The notes: a model not told the origin generated them from the sequence alone. DNA of 64,000 nucleotides from Bacteroidota bacterium (GCA_029262855.1 JAJCYP010000106.1:34867-98866), one strand, 5' to 3'; shown: positions 9,542 to 20,400, numbered from the stretch's first letter. Program-made: numbers and translations.

Positions 9542-11982
9542 AGAGCTACCTGAAGGTCGCGCTGCGCCGTTTTCGGCGAGGGGGCACGTATGCAATCGTC
9601 AACGTTGTGGGATTGGCCGTGGGGATGGCCACGTGCACGCTGATTTTCCTGTTGGTGCACCACGAGTGGAGCTTCGATCGCTTTCACGAGGAGGCCGACC
9701 AGATTTATCGCGTCTATCTGTCCTACGACGATCCTGCCGGCGACGCGCAGGCCCAGGCCATGATGCCGCCCGATTTCACCCCGGAGCTCGCGAATGCGTT
9801 TCCGGCCGTCGAAGCCTACACCCGATTCGTGGAGAACGGGCGCGACTTCGCGTCGGGTGACCGCACTTTCCGGTACAGCTTTGCCGAGATCGATCCGGAC
9901 TTCTTCGAGATGTTCACCTTCGATGTCCTGGCGGGCGATGCGGTCCGAGCCATTGAGGATCCCTCCTCGCTCATCGTGACCCGCGAGGTGGCCTCCACCA
10001 TCTTTGGGGCCGATGACAATGACTGGTCCGGGGCGCTGGGTCAGGTGCTGTCCACATCCACCGACGATGCCACCTTCAGCTTTTCTGTAGCTGCAGTCGT
10101 GGAGGACTTTCCGAACAACTCGAGTCTCTCCTTTGAAATCGCCGCATCGTTCGAGAACTACGACAACATCTACGTCGGCGGGAATAACTGGGGCGGGCGG
10201 ACAAGCACCTACGTGATGCTGGCGCCGGGAGCGGATCCGTCCACGCTGGAGGCCTCCTTCCAGCCTTTCACGGACGTCCAGTTTGCCAACTACGTGGACG
10301 GGATGCGCCAGGCCGAACGCATGTCCACCGAAGACGGTGCATACGCGCTCAGGCTGCAGCCGCTGACAGAAGTCCACTCGGATCTGGACGTCTGGGTGCC
10401 CTACGAGGCCGCGCAGCATGACCCGTTGTACTCCTTCATCCTGATGGGCATCGGGGCGTTGATTCTGCTGATCGCCTGCATCAACTTCATGACGCTCTCG
10501 GTGGGCCAGTCCACCATGCGCGCCCGCGAAGTAGGAGTTCGGAAGGTACTCGGTGCCGATCGCCGCCAGATCATGTGGCAGCATTGGGGCGAGTCGCTTG
10601 TCGCGGCCGGGGCATCGCTGGCCATCGGTTTCGGACTGGCTGTGACCCTGTTGCCGGGGTTCAATAACCTCGTCGGCGTTCAGATAAGCCTTTCCAGCGT
10701 GTCTCCGTTCGCCATTCTGGCGGCGCTCGTCTTCTTGATGATCCTGGTCGGGGTCGTGGCCGGTGGCTATCCCGCAGCGGTCCTGTCCAGGTATCGTCCC
10801 GCGACGGTGCTGAAGGGGAGCGTTGCCTCGCCCCGCAACAACAGGCTGACCCAATCGCTGGTCGTGCTCCAGTTCACCATCTCGATCGGGCTGATCGCGG
10901 CCACGGCTATTATGACCGACCAGCTGAGCTACATGCTGGAAAAGGACCTGGGCTTCGAGGACGATTTCGTAGTTGCGATCGGCTCACGAGGCATCGCCAG
11001 GGGAGAGGCGGATGGCGTTCTGTCCGGTCTCAAAGACCGTCTGTTGCCGTTCGACCAGATTACGCACATCGAACGGAGTGGGTACACGTTTACCCGCGGC
11101 TCGGATCGCAATGGCTGGGCGGATGCAGCCGGCAGACCCTGGCAGGCCTACAACTTCGGCGTCGGGTATGGCTATCTCGACCTCCTGCAGATGGAGATGG
11201 CCGAGGGTCGCTTCTTTTCCGAGGAGTACCCGGGCGACCCGACGGGTTCCATCGTCGTTAACGAAGCGTTGGTTCGGGAGATGGAGATAGAAGAACCCAT
11301 CGGCCACGTCCTCACCAACTGGCTAAGTTTCATCTACGACGAGTCTCCGACAATCGTGGGCGTGGTGAAGGACTTCCACATCCAGTCGTTGCGAAACGAG
11401 ATCGAGCCCCTGGTGATGAACATGCATCCCGACTACTACAACTATATGGGAGCGGTATTGGTGCGCATCAAGCCGGATGACGTGCAGGGATCGCTGGCTC
11501 TTCTGGAGAACACCTGGGGCGAGGTCACAGGCGGAAGACCGTTCACCTACTCATTCGTCGATGAGGATCTGGCGGCGCAATACGCTGCTGAATCCAGTTG
11601 GCAGCGCCTGGTGACCTACTCTTCGATTCTGGCCATTATTATCGCCTGTATGGGGCTCTTCGGTTTGGCGATCCTCACGGTCACTCGCAGAACGAAGGAA
11701 ATCGGAATCAGGAAGGTTCTAGGCGCCTCCGTTACAGGCGTGACGAGCCTGCTCTCGAGAGAGTTTGCCGTGTTGGTGGCGATCGCCAGCGTGCTCGCGG
11801 CGCCTCTGGCTTGGTACGCCATGTCCCGGTGGCTCGAGTCGTTCGCTTTTCAGGTGAACATCTCGATATGGACCTTCATCGGTGCTGCCGGGCTGGCGCT
11901 TGCCATAGCAATGGCCACGGTTTCCATGCACGCCGTCCGGGCGGCACGGGCCAACCCGGTGCGGTCCCTGAGATACGAGTGA
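9535..11982 (+). CDS. ABC transporter permease (MacB_PCD + two FtsX domains)
   Basis: 815 aa paralogue of 6149-8560. Confidence 0.9.
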   Translation: MLKSYLKVALRRFRRGGTYAIVNVVGLAVGMATCTLIFLLVHHEWSFDRFHEEADQIYRVYLSYDDPAGDAQAQAMMPPDFTPELANAFPAVEAYTRFVENGRDFASGDRTFRYSFAEIDPDFFEMFTFDVLAGDAVRAIEDPSSLIVTREVASTIFGADDNDWSGALGQVLSTSTDDATFSFSVAAVVEDFPNNSSLSFEIAASFENYDNIYVGGNNWGGRTSTYVMLAPGADPSTLEASFQPFTDVQFANYVDGMRQAERMSTEDGAYALRLQPLTEVHSDLDVWVPYEAAQHDPLYSFILMGIGALILLIACINFMTLSVGQSTMRAREVGVRKVLGADRRQIMWQHWGESLVAAGASLAIGFGLAVTLLPGFNNLVGVQISLSSVSPFAILAALVFLMILVGVVAGGYPAAVLSRYRPATVLKGSVASPRNNRLTQSLVVLQFTISIGLIAATAIMTDQLSYMLEKDLGFEDDFVVAIGSRGIARGEADGVLSGLKDRLLPFDQITHIERSGYTFTRGSDRNGWADAAGRPWQAYNFGVGYGYLDLLQMEMAEGRFFSEEYPGDPTGSIVVNEALVREMEIEEPIGHVLTNWLSFIYDESPTIVGVVKDFHIQSLRNEIEPLVMNMHPDYYNYMGAVLVRIKPDDVQGSLALLENTWGEVTGGRPFTYSFVDEDLAAQYAAESSWQRLVTYSSILAIIIACMGLFGLAILTVTRRTKEIGIRKVLGASVTGVTSLLSREFAVLVAIASVLAAPLAWYAMSRWLESFAFQVNISIWTFIGAAGLALAIAMATVSMHAVRAARANPVRSLRYE

Positions 11983-11994
11983 GTAGAACGCGGC

Positions 11995-12023
11995 CCGGCG
12001 GTCCTGACCGGCGAGGCCGCCGG
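11995..12023. terminator. Possible bidirectional hairpin between convergent genes
   Basis: CCGGCGG/CCGCCGG 7-bp stem with 15-nt loop in the 53-bp convergent gap; no clear T-tract. Confidence 0.3.
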
Positions 12024-12035
12024 AACGCCGAGTGG

Positions 12036-14459
12036 CTATTCGTCCCGCAGGGCGTCAACCGGATTGGCTGTGCTGGCGCGAATGGCCTGGTAGCTGACTG
12101 CGATGAGCATGACGAGAAGTGCGGCAACGCCGGCACCGAGGAACGGGCCCGCTCCGACAGGGGCTCGGTAGGCGAACCCGCCCAGCCAATCGTTCATGCC
12201 GAGCCAGGCCACCGGGGCAGCCACAACAAACGCGATGCCAACCAGGACACTGAATTCGCGCGTGAAGAGGCCGACGATCCCGGCGATGCTGGATCCCAGG
12301 ACCTTTCGGAGTCCAATCTCTTTGCTCCTCCGCGAAACCGACAGTGAAGCGAGCCCAAACAGTCCCAGACCGGCGATCAACACGGACAGGAGTGCTCCCA
12401 GGCTTACCATGCTGGAAAGACGGGCCTCCTGCCGATACTGTTGAGCGATGTTGTCGTCCACGAATGAGTAGGAAAAAGGCATCTCCGGCGCGACCTCAGC
12501 CCAGATGGAGGAGAGCTTGTCGATGGTGCCGGGCACGTCCGATCCCGCAATCCGGAGGGCAATCTCGGGCGCAAATGAACCCTCGTAATCGGCGTCCTGC
12601 GCTCCGGAAAAGGCAACGTTGGAGCTGAGTACGAACAGTGCCGGCTGGATTTCGGTATGCAGCGAGGCAAAGTGGAAGTCCTCCACCACGCCGATGATTT
12701 CGTGTTCGTCGAAATTGGCGCCGGGCAATGTCGAGGCGAGTGGCTCCTCCCAGTTGTGGGTAGCCACGAACGCCTGGTTGACGATGACGGCACGATCCGT
12801 GTCCCCTGGCTGGTCCCGGTCGAAGTCGCGGCCGGACAGGATGCGCAGTTGGAGGGTGCTCACGAAGTCGTGATCGACCACATTGACGAAATGGCGTTTG
12901 TAGGTCCCGTCGGTTGCCGTATACCCGACGCGTGCCCAACCATTCTGGTCAAACAGCATGGCGGCCGAGGTCAACGAAATCACGGCCGGATCGGCTTCAA
13001 GCCTGAACCGAAGTCGGTCGGCGATCTCCTGCCCCTCGGCAATCGAGGCGACCGTCGGAATACTGACAATCGACTCCTTGGCAAAGCCAAGATCCTTGTT
13101 CTCCAGGAAATCCAGTTGCTTGCCGATGATCAAGGTGCTGGCGATGAGAAGAATCGAAAGAGCAAACTGTCCGACGACGAGAATCTTGCGGACCCGGCTC
13201 CTATCGGCGCCCGTCGAAACGGCACCACGGAAGGCATCGATCGGCGAGAAGCGCGAGAGCACAAATGCCGGATACAGACCCGCAAGAAGGCCTACGGCCA
13301 CAAAGATGCCGCCGAGCAGGAAGGCCGTCTGACCGTCCAGTGTCAACGCCAATTCGCGCTGGGCGAGACTGTTGAATCCCGGCAGGGCCAAGCTGGCCAG
13401 CATGAACCCGATAATCATCGAGAGACCCGTAAGCATGAGGGCCTCGCCCCAGTACTGCGCCATCAACTGGCCCCGATCTGCTCCGATCACCTTCCGGACA
13501 CCAATTTCCTTGGCCCGGGTGAGCGAGCGCGAGACCGACAGCGTCACGAAGTTGATACAGGCAATGCTCAGGATCAGCAGGGCCAGGGCCAGCAGGATCC
13601 GGACGTACATCGGATTGACAACCGCGGAGTAGCCCTCCGGGAAGTCGGGATTCATGTGGATGTCGTGCAGCGGCTGCAGGCCCACCTGATACTGGCCCTC
13701 CTCGACCCGGTCGCCGATCACGGACGTGATCATGGGCGGGATCTTGGCACGGACCGCTTCGATGTCTGCACCCTCAGAGAGGAGGACATAGGTCTCCGGA
13801 CTGATGTTGAAGAAGGCCGTCTTGAACCGGTCTGAATAGAACCACTCGTCGACGGCATAAGACAGCAGCAGTTCGAACTGCAGACTCGAGTTTTCCGGCG
13901 GGTCCGCCAGGACGCCTGTCACCTGAAACTGCCTGGGCTCGCCACTGAAGTCAATGCTGAGGATCTCACCCATCGGATCGGCCTGCCCGAAATAGCGCGT
14001 CGCAGCCGTCTCGGTAAGGACGATGTTTTCCTGACTCGCCAGCATGGTGCGCCGATCACCCGCCACCACCGGAAAGTCAAACACCTCAAGGAAGGTGGTT
14101 TCCGCCACGTGGATCTGCTCGTTGTGGCTGGTATCGCCCCGCCTGACCGTGTCATGGAATCGGTCGAAGCGGGCAATGGCCTCTATCTCGGGAATCGCGG
14201 CTTTGAGATCGGGCCCCGTCCGGTAAGGCGTGGTCGTGTTGAAGTGGACCTGGTTGGGACCGTAGTCCTCCAGAACCCAGGCCCGGTAGATTCGGTCGGC
14301 CTTCTGGTGGCCGCTGTCGAACGTGATCTCGTTGCGGACAAACAGCAGGAGCAGCAGCGCGGCCGCGATACCTACCGACAGCCCGACCAGGTTGATGGCA
14401 GAAAAGCTGGCCTGACGCCGAAGGACACGAAAGGTGGTACGGAGGTAGTGTCGGAGCAT
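12036..14459 (-). CDS. ABC transporter permease (MacB_PCD + two FtsX domains), third paralogue
   Basis: 807 aa, same architecture as the two plus-strand permeases. Confidence 0.9.
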   Translation of the reverse strand: MLRHYLRTTFRVLRRQASFSAINLVGLSVGIAAALLLLLFVRNEITFDSGHQKADRIYRAWVLEDYGPNQVHFNTTTPYRTGPDLKAAIPEIEAIARFDRFHDTVRRGDTSHNEQIHVAETTFLEVFDFPVVAGDRRTMLASQENIVLTETAATRYFGQADPMGEILSIDFSGEPRQFQVTGVLADPPENSSLQFELLLSYAVDEWFYSDRFKTAFFNISPETYVLLSEGADIEAVRAKIPPMITSVIGDRVEEGQYQVGLQPLHDIHMNPDFPEGYSAVVNPMYVRILLALALLILSIACINFVTLSVSRSLTRAKEIGVRKVIGADRGQLMAQYWGEALMLTGLSMIIGFMLASLALPGFNSLAQRELALTLDGQTAFLLGGIFVAVGLLAGLYPAFVLSRFSPIDAFRGAVSTGADRSRVRKILVVGQFALSILLIASTLIIGKQLDFLENKDLGFAKESIVSIPTVASIAEGQEIADRLRFRLEADPAVISLTSAAMLFDQNGWARVGYTATDGTYKRHFVNVVDHDFVSTLQLRILSGRDFDRDQPGDTDRAVIVNQAFVATHNWEEPLASTLPGANFDEHEIIGVVEDFHFASLHTEIQPALFVLSSNVAFSGAQDADYEGSFAPEIALRIAGSDVPGTIDKLSSIWAEVAPEMPFSYSFVDDNIAQQYRQEARLSSMVSLGALLSVLIAGLGLFGLASLSVSRRSKEIGLRKVLGSSIAGIVGLFTREFSVLVGIAFVVAAPVAWLGMNDWLGGFAYRAPVGAGPFLGAGVAALLVMLIAVSYQAIRASTANPVDALRDE

Positions 14460-14493
14460 CGGGCGGAAGGGTGGGGTGAGTCGTCTGAACGAC

Positions 14494-14509
14494 TACAACC
14501 CCTGTGCCA
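14494..14509 (-). promoter_or_regulatory. Candidate sigma-54 promoter, TGGCAC-AGGGG-TTGTA
   Basis: Perfect -24 half; -12 half deviates at one core position (TTGT instead of TTGC); 35 bp upstream of the permease ATG. Confidence 0.45.
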
Positions 14510-14581
14510 TTGCCCGGACCGATGAAATTGATCCCTAAAGGCCGCTTCCTCTGTCCGATATGCTCGCATCCGATCACCGGG

Positions 14582-14597
14582 TGTTCGGATGTGGACA
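14582..14597. promoter_or_regulatory. Candidate activator site, TGTTCGGATGTGGACA
   Basis: Fits TGTNC-N6-GNACA shared with 3806-3821 and 3875-3890; about 80 bp upstream of the -24/-12 candidate; a half site TGTCCGATAT also lies at 14552-14561. Confidence 0.4.
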
Positions 14598-14601
14598 CCT
14601 G

Positions 14602-17361
14602 TTAGCGAATCAAGGTCATGCTGCGTGTGAAGCGTTCCTGACCCACGGTCAGAGCGTACAGGTAAAGGCCCGATGGGGCCTCGGCACCCGAAGACACCCT
14701 GCCGACCCATTGCACCTCGTGGCGACCGGCAGGCAGAACGCCCCGTACCAGGGTCTGAACACGCCGGCCGAGCACGTCGAAAACGGTCAGCGTGACGTCG
14801 GTGCGTGCCGACAGTTCGAATGCCAAGGTCGTTACCGGGTTGAAGGGATTCGGGTAGTTCTGGTGCAGGACGAAGCCGCTGGGAAGGTCGGCTGACTCGT
14901 TCGCGATCGAGGAGGCTGACGCCTGGATCAAGATCAGATCGGCCTGCAGGAGCCCGCCGACTTCGGTGACCGCCACCACCTCGATGAAGGAGCCTTCCGG
15001 AATATCCTCGAGGGCAATGCTCTGGTTCGTCCCATCGGAAAAATCAGTGTTGCTGCTGACGCCGATTTCGAGGCCGGCCGTGCGGAATCGGTCAACGAGC
15101 TTCGCGGTGATGACGCCCGCCACTATGATGGTTTCCTGCACGGCTATGTGAGCCGCGATGATTCCCGCGTCGCCGGCGGTACCGGTGACCAGGACGCGCT
15201 GTCCGAGAGCCAGGGCGGCTGCGGAAATAGGGAGTGCGTTTTCATCGACGAGATCGGCGCTCGCAAACTCGACCATCACGCCACTGACGGTAAGGGTGAA
15301 CCCATCGATCGCCTCAATCTTACCTGCGTGGGTCACTTCGTCCGCTGTGCCCGCGTCCGCTGGCCTGATCCTTTCTGCGTAGAGTGAACCATCCGCCAGG
15401 TGACGGAATCGGACCGTCGCGGGATCGCCTATGTCTGGTATTCCGTTGTCAATTCGGGTGTCGGCATCGATGCTAAATCTGGTCCCGGCAACGACGATGG
15501 CATCGCTGGCGATTTCCGTAACGGGTCCGGTCAGTCGGCCAGCAATGGACAAGTCTTGTTTGACCGAAATCTCGGCGGCAACTAGCCCCTGGTCAGATTC
15601 GAATCCTTCAATCTTGACGGTCATGCCGAGGCTCAGCCCCTCATAGAAAAGCTCATCGCCCGATCGATCTCGAATGTCAGTGTCAACGGTAACCTGGAAC
15701 GAGAGATTGCCGACGGTCAGCGTTCGCAGATCAGCGTTGAGTTCGGAGATGTTGCCGGCGATTTCAACGTCGTCGTCCTGATACCGAACCAGGAGTTTGA
15801 TCTTGACTGCGAAGAGCGAGCCATCTGACTTGGCAACAGCGTGCACGCGAACGGTCTCGCCGACCTGGAGGTCAGCCAACGTGAGTTTCGAACCTCGCTC
15901 ACCTTTGATATCGGTGACGTCAGATACTTGCACATCTGTACCGGAAACGAGGAGGCTCGAGTCGGAGATGCCGTCAATAAGCCCCTCCAGTTCCTGCATG
16001 TCGCCCATTCCGCCCTTCACCCGGACTCGGGTGGCAAGCAACGAGCCGCCGTCCTGCACGGTGGCTTCGACCTCGACCTCCACGCCGATGGCGAGGTCGC
16101 CAAAGGTGATGTCGAATGGAAGTTTGCTCTCAAATTCGGTGTCCGAGTTCACCAGAAAGACGACACCATCCACACCGAAAGTCTCAGAGCCCAGGGCGTC
16201 GATGACACCGCGTGCATCGACCTCGTTTCGCCCGTTGTCGTTTTCCTTCTTGATGCGAAGCGCGATGAGCGTGCCAGACTCCTCGACGTACTCTACCTCG
16301 ACCTGATCGCCCGGGACCAGGTCTGCAATGCTGGAGCCACCGGCAAAATGCGTTTGGTCGGTGATAGCAAAGGTGAAGTCTCCGACCACCAGTTCGGTAT
16401 CGGTGACGGTGGTGACTTGTCCCTCAATCTCTTCGCGATCGTCGTCGGAGGCGGAGGTGCGCAGTCGCACGACCACGTGGGTCGCCACCCAGGCGCCATC
16501 GGCCTTGCTGGCGTCGACCGACACCTGCATGCCTTCTTTGAGGTCGGCGGCGGCCAGCGCGTGACCGTCCTCATCCTCGATGACCGTGGTGCTCGTCAAC
16601 TGCAATTCAAGCTTCTTGACGACAATGTGCTCGGCGCCGGTTTGTGTGATCTTTCCCTTGAGGCTTACCGACTGGCGGTCTGATGCGATCAGCTTGATGA
16701 CAACGGCAACCAGTGTCCCGTCAGCCGCCTCGACGGCCTCAATTTCCACGGTCTGATCCAACAAATCGGCCAAAACTGTTCCGTTGGGCGCGACAATCCG
16801 GGTCCGGTCAATCACATGGATCTCCCGTCCGCCAACAGTCAGGGAGGCGGTACCTACGGCCTCGACTTTCCCGCGTAATTCGATGGTCTGATGCCCGTCG
16901 CCATCGTCGCTGTCATCTCCGTCGCCGTCGTCTCCATCGTCTCCATCGTCGCCGTCGTCCGAAGGTCTCTCCACCTCAACGGTCACACCGGCGCGAAATC
17001 GCGAGCGACCCGACGTCAATTCGACCGAGACCTCCCAGTCTCCAGCCTTTCCCTGGAGGGTGGAGACTGGCACAGATGCGCCGTAGAAATTTCTGTCAGC
17101 ATCCAGGTGAAGAGCATCTTGAATCCGATCGCCATTTCCTTTCGGACGAATCTGGAAGGTCGCCGAATCAATCGTGCCCGAGGGCACGGCTACCCGAAAA
17201 TGAATGGTCTCGTGGAGTCCGAATGCCGAGGTTTCGCTCAAGAAACTCCCATCGCTAGAGACCTGAAGGCCAAGTTGCCCCTGTCCCTGGGCGAGGGCCG
17301 GAGCGGCCGCCACGATCAGGACGATGAGTACAGCGGCGAAGCGGCGAAGGAGTGCGGTCAT
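14602..17361 (-). CDS. Secreted DUF5666-repeat protein with T9SS type A-like/FlgD-like C-terminal domain
   Basis: Signal peptide (LLRRFAAVLIVLIVAAAPALAQG), nine ~70-aa repeats, Asp/Gly linker, C-terminus QNYPNPFNPVTTLAFEL...GLYLYALTVGQERFTRSMTLIR. Confidence 0.85.
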   Translation of the reverse strand: MTALLRRFAAVLIVLIVAAAPALAQGQGQLGLQVSSDGSFLSETSAFGLHETIHFRVAVPSGTIDSATFQIRPKGNGDRIQDALHLDADRNFYGASVPVSTLQGKAGDWEVSVELTSGRSRFRAGVTVEVERPSDDGDDGDDGDDGDGDDSDDGDGHQTIELRGKVEAVGTASLTVGGREIHVIDRTRIVAPNGTVLADLLDQTVEIEAVEAADGTLVAVVIKLIASDRQSVSLKGKITQTGAEHIVVKKLELQLTSTTVIEDEDGHALAAADLKEGMQVSVDASKADGAWVATHVVVRLRTSASDDDREEIEGQVTTVTDTELVVGDFTFAITDQTHFAGGSSIADLVPGDQVEVEYVEESGTLIALRIKKENDNGRNEVDARGVIDALGSETFGVDGVVFLVNSDTEFESKLPFDITFGDLAIGVEVEVEATVQDGGSLLATRVRVKGGMGDMQELEGLIDGISDSSLLVSGTDVQVSDVTDIKGERGSKLTLADLQVGETVRVHAVAKSDGSLFAVKIKLLVRYQDDDVEIAGNISELNADLRTLTVGNLSFQVTVDTDIRDRSGDELFYEGLSLGMTVKIEGFESDQGLVAAEISVKQDLSIAGRLTGPVTEIASDAIVVAGTRFSIDADTRIDNGIPDIGDPATVRFRHLADGSLYAERIRPADAGTADEVTHAGKIEAIDGFTLTVSGVMVEFASADLVDENALPISAAALALGQRVLVTGTAGDAGIIAAHIAVQETIIVAGVITAKLVDRFRTAGLEIGVSSNTDFSDGTNQSIALEDIPEGSFIEVVAVTEVGGLLQADLILIQASASSIANESADLPSGFVLHQNYPNPFNPVTTLAFELSARTDVTLTVFDVLGRRVQTLVRGVLPAGRHEVQWVGRVSSGAEAPSGLYLYALTVGQERFTRSMTLIR

Positions 17362-17488
17362 AGGTGCGGGCCTTTTCGTTGAGAACGAATTCCGATCGGC
17401 ACCGAGGGCACCGCTCGGGTATCAGGTCAGGTATCGGCCGCAGAGCTTCCTTTCTGAAGTCCGGCCCTCAACAACCCCCCTGCCTCAG

Positions 17489-20400
17489 CTACATATTCCG
17501 TCGGTACTGTCCGCCGACCTCGAAGAGGGCCGACGTAATTTGCCCTAGAGAACAGACGCGCACGGCATCCATAAGCACCGAAAACACATTCTCACCGGTG
17601 CGCGATGCCTCCTGGAGCCGCTCCAGCATGGCCGGAGCCCGGTCCGTGTTTCGACTCTTGAAGGCTCGAAGCGAGGCAAGCTGATCGTCCTTCTCGGCCG
17701 TCGAGGATCGCATGAGGGCCGGGCCGCCGGAGCCGGCTGTGGGCTGCTCGCCCAGAAACGTGTTCACGCCAATCACCGGGAGTTCGCCCGAGAGCTTCTG
17801 CCGCTCGTAGAACATCGACTCCTCCTGGATCTTGCCGCGCTGGTACATGGTCTCCATCGCGCCAAGCACGCCCCCCCGATCATTGATGCGCTCGAACTCC
17901 GTGAGGACGGCCTGCTCCACCAGGTCCGTCAGCTCGTCGATGATGAACGCGCCCTGCAGCGGGTTCTCGTTCTTTGCCAGCCCCAACTCACGGTTGATGA
18001 TCAGCTGGATCGCCATCGCCCGACGCACGCTCTCCTCTGTCGGCGTCGTGATGGCCTCGTCGTAGGCGTTGGTGTGCAGGCTGTTGCAGTTGTCGTAGAT
18101 GGCCATCAGCGCCTGCAACGTGGTCCGGATGTCGTTGAACTGGATCTCCTGGGCGTGCAGGCTTCGGCCGGACGTCTGGATGTGATACTTGAGCTTCTGG
18201 CTCCGCTCGTTGGCCCCGTAGAGATCGCGCATGGCCACGCTCCAGATCCGGCGGGCCACGCGGCCAATGACGGTGTACTCGGGATCCATCCCGTTGGAAA
18301 AGAAGAACGAGAGGCTTGGGGCGAACGCGTCCACGTCCATCCCGCGGCTCCGGTAATACTCAACCAGGGTGAAGCCATTGGAGAGGGTGAAGGCAACCTG
18401 GCTGATCGGATTGGCACCGGCCTCGGCGATGTGGTACCCCGAGATGGAAACGGAATAGAAATTCCGGACTCCGTGGTCGATGAAGGCCTGCTGGACATCG
18501 CCCATCAGGCGCATCGCAAATTCGGTCGAGAAGATGCAGGTGTTCTGGGCCTGGTCTTCCTTCAGGATATCCGCCTGGACCGTCCCACGGACCCGCGTCA
18601 TGGCTTCGGCCGAGATGCGGTCGCATTCCTCCTGACTCAGGAGGCCCCAATCCACCAGGTCCTGGGAAGTAGCCCCCATAAGGCCCAGCCCAGATCCGTC
18701 GTGGGTCGGGGGGAGGTCTTCTTCCGGGCCGCTGGGTCCGGTTGGCCGATACTTCGGGCGATTCGACCCGAGGCGCGTGTCCAGCTCGGATTCGACGGCG
18801 TCCCACCGTCCGGCCTCACGCAGGTAGCGCTCGACCTGCTGGTCGATGGCCGTGTTCATGAACATGGCCAGGAGCATCGGGGCAGGACCGTTGATGGTCA
18901 TCGAAACGCTCGTGGCCGGATCGCACAGGTCGAAGCCCGAGTACAGCCGCTTCATGTCGTCCAGCGTGCAGATCGAGACTCCGGCGTTTCCCACCTTGCC
19001 GTAGATGTCAGGGCGCTCATCCGGATCGAATCCGTAGAGTGTGACTGAATCAAACGCCGTGGACAGACGCTTGGCCGGCGTACCCTCGCTCACTAGATGG
19101 AACCGGCGGTTGGTCCGTTCGGGGTTGCCTTCACCGGCAAACATCCGCGTCGGATCCTCGCCCTCTCGTTTGAAGGGAAACACGCCGGCCGTGAACGGAA
19201 AGTAGCCCGGCAGATTCTCGAGCAGTGCGAAGCGCAATCGCTCGCCCGGGTCCTCGGTCCGGGGGAGGACCACCCGTGGAATCCGTGTGCCGCTGAGCGA
19301 CTCGCGGTAGAGCGGCACCTCGAACTCCCGGTTCCGGACCCTGTACGTGAAGGTGTCAGCCGTGTAGCGCGCGGCAGTATCGTCCCACCCCTCCAGAATG
19401 CGCTTGGAGTAGACGTCCAGGTGATTCCACCAGTGTTGGGACATCTCGGCAAGGCGGGTTTCGAGTTCCTTGCTGTCCTCTGGAGACCAGTCCTTCAGCT
19501 GGCCCAGGGCACCCTGAGCCTGCCCCCACTTGCGGGCGATGTCCACCTGCTGCTCGGCGTGGTCGCGATAGGACCGGCAGGACTCCGTGATCTCGCCCAG
19601 GTAGCGCTGGCGCCTCGGTGGAATGACGGCAGTTTCAACGGCCGGAAGCTCCGGCAGGTCGTGATCCCGAAACAGGTTGGTCTCACGGTCGAAGGAATAC
19701 TCGTCGTTCAGCTTGTCCAGGATCGCCAGATAGAGTCGGCTCACACCCGAGTCGTTGAACTTCGAGGCCATCGTCGGGAAAACCGGCATGGAGGCCGGGT
19801 CCGAGTGGAAGGCCGCCATGTTGCGCTGCATCTGCTTTCGGATATCCCTCAGGGCATCCTCGCTGCCGCGCTTCTCGAACTTGTTGAGCACCACCATGTC
19901 GGCCGCGTCCAGCATCCCGATTTTCTCGAGCTGTGTCGAGGCCCCGTAGTCCTGCGTCATCACGTAGACCGAAAGATCCACGAGCTCGGTAACCTCCGTA
20001 TCCGACTGCCCAATGCCGGCTGTTTCCAGAATGACGAGGTCGAAGCCTGCGGCCTTGCAGACCGCCAGACTCTCTTTCAGTGCTCCCGACGTGGCCCGAT
20101 GTGCCTGCCTGGTGGCGAACGAGCGCATGTAGACGCGGCCCGCGTGTTCGCCGTAGATGGAATTCATCCGGATCCGATCACCGAGCAGGGCGCCACCCGT
20201 TCGAACGCGTGTGGGGTCGACCGATATCACGGCGATCTCGATGTCCGGGAAATCATTCAGAAAGCGCCGGATGATCTCGTCGGTGAGGGTTGACTTGCCG
20301 GCGCCGCCGGTACCCGTGATCCCGATGGTCGGGACAGGCTTGAGCGTGATCCCGAGCGATCCGTCGCCAGCACCAACCGGGACGGCCCCGGCCGCTTCCA

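Noticed and set aside
9439-10854. 471-aa minus-strand ORF
   Set aside because: Antisense shadow of the permease at 9535-11982; His/Gly/Arg/Gln-rich composition without domain features.
12657-13835. 392-aa plus-strand ORF
   Set aside because: Antisense to the permease at 12036-14459, which has clear domain motifs.
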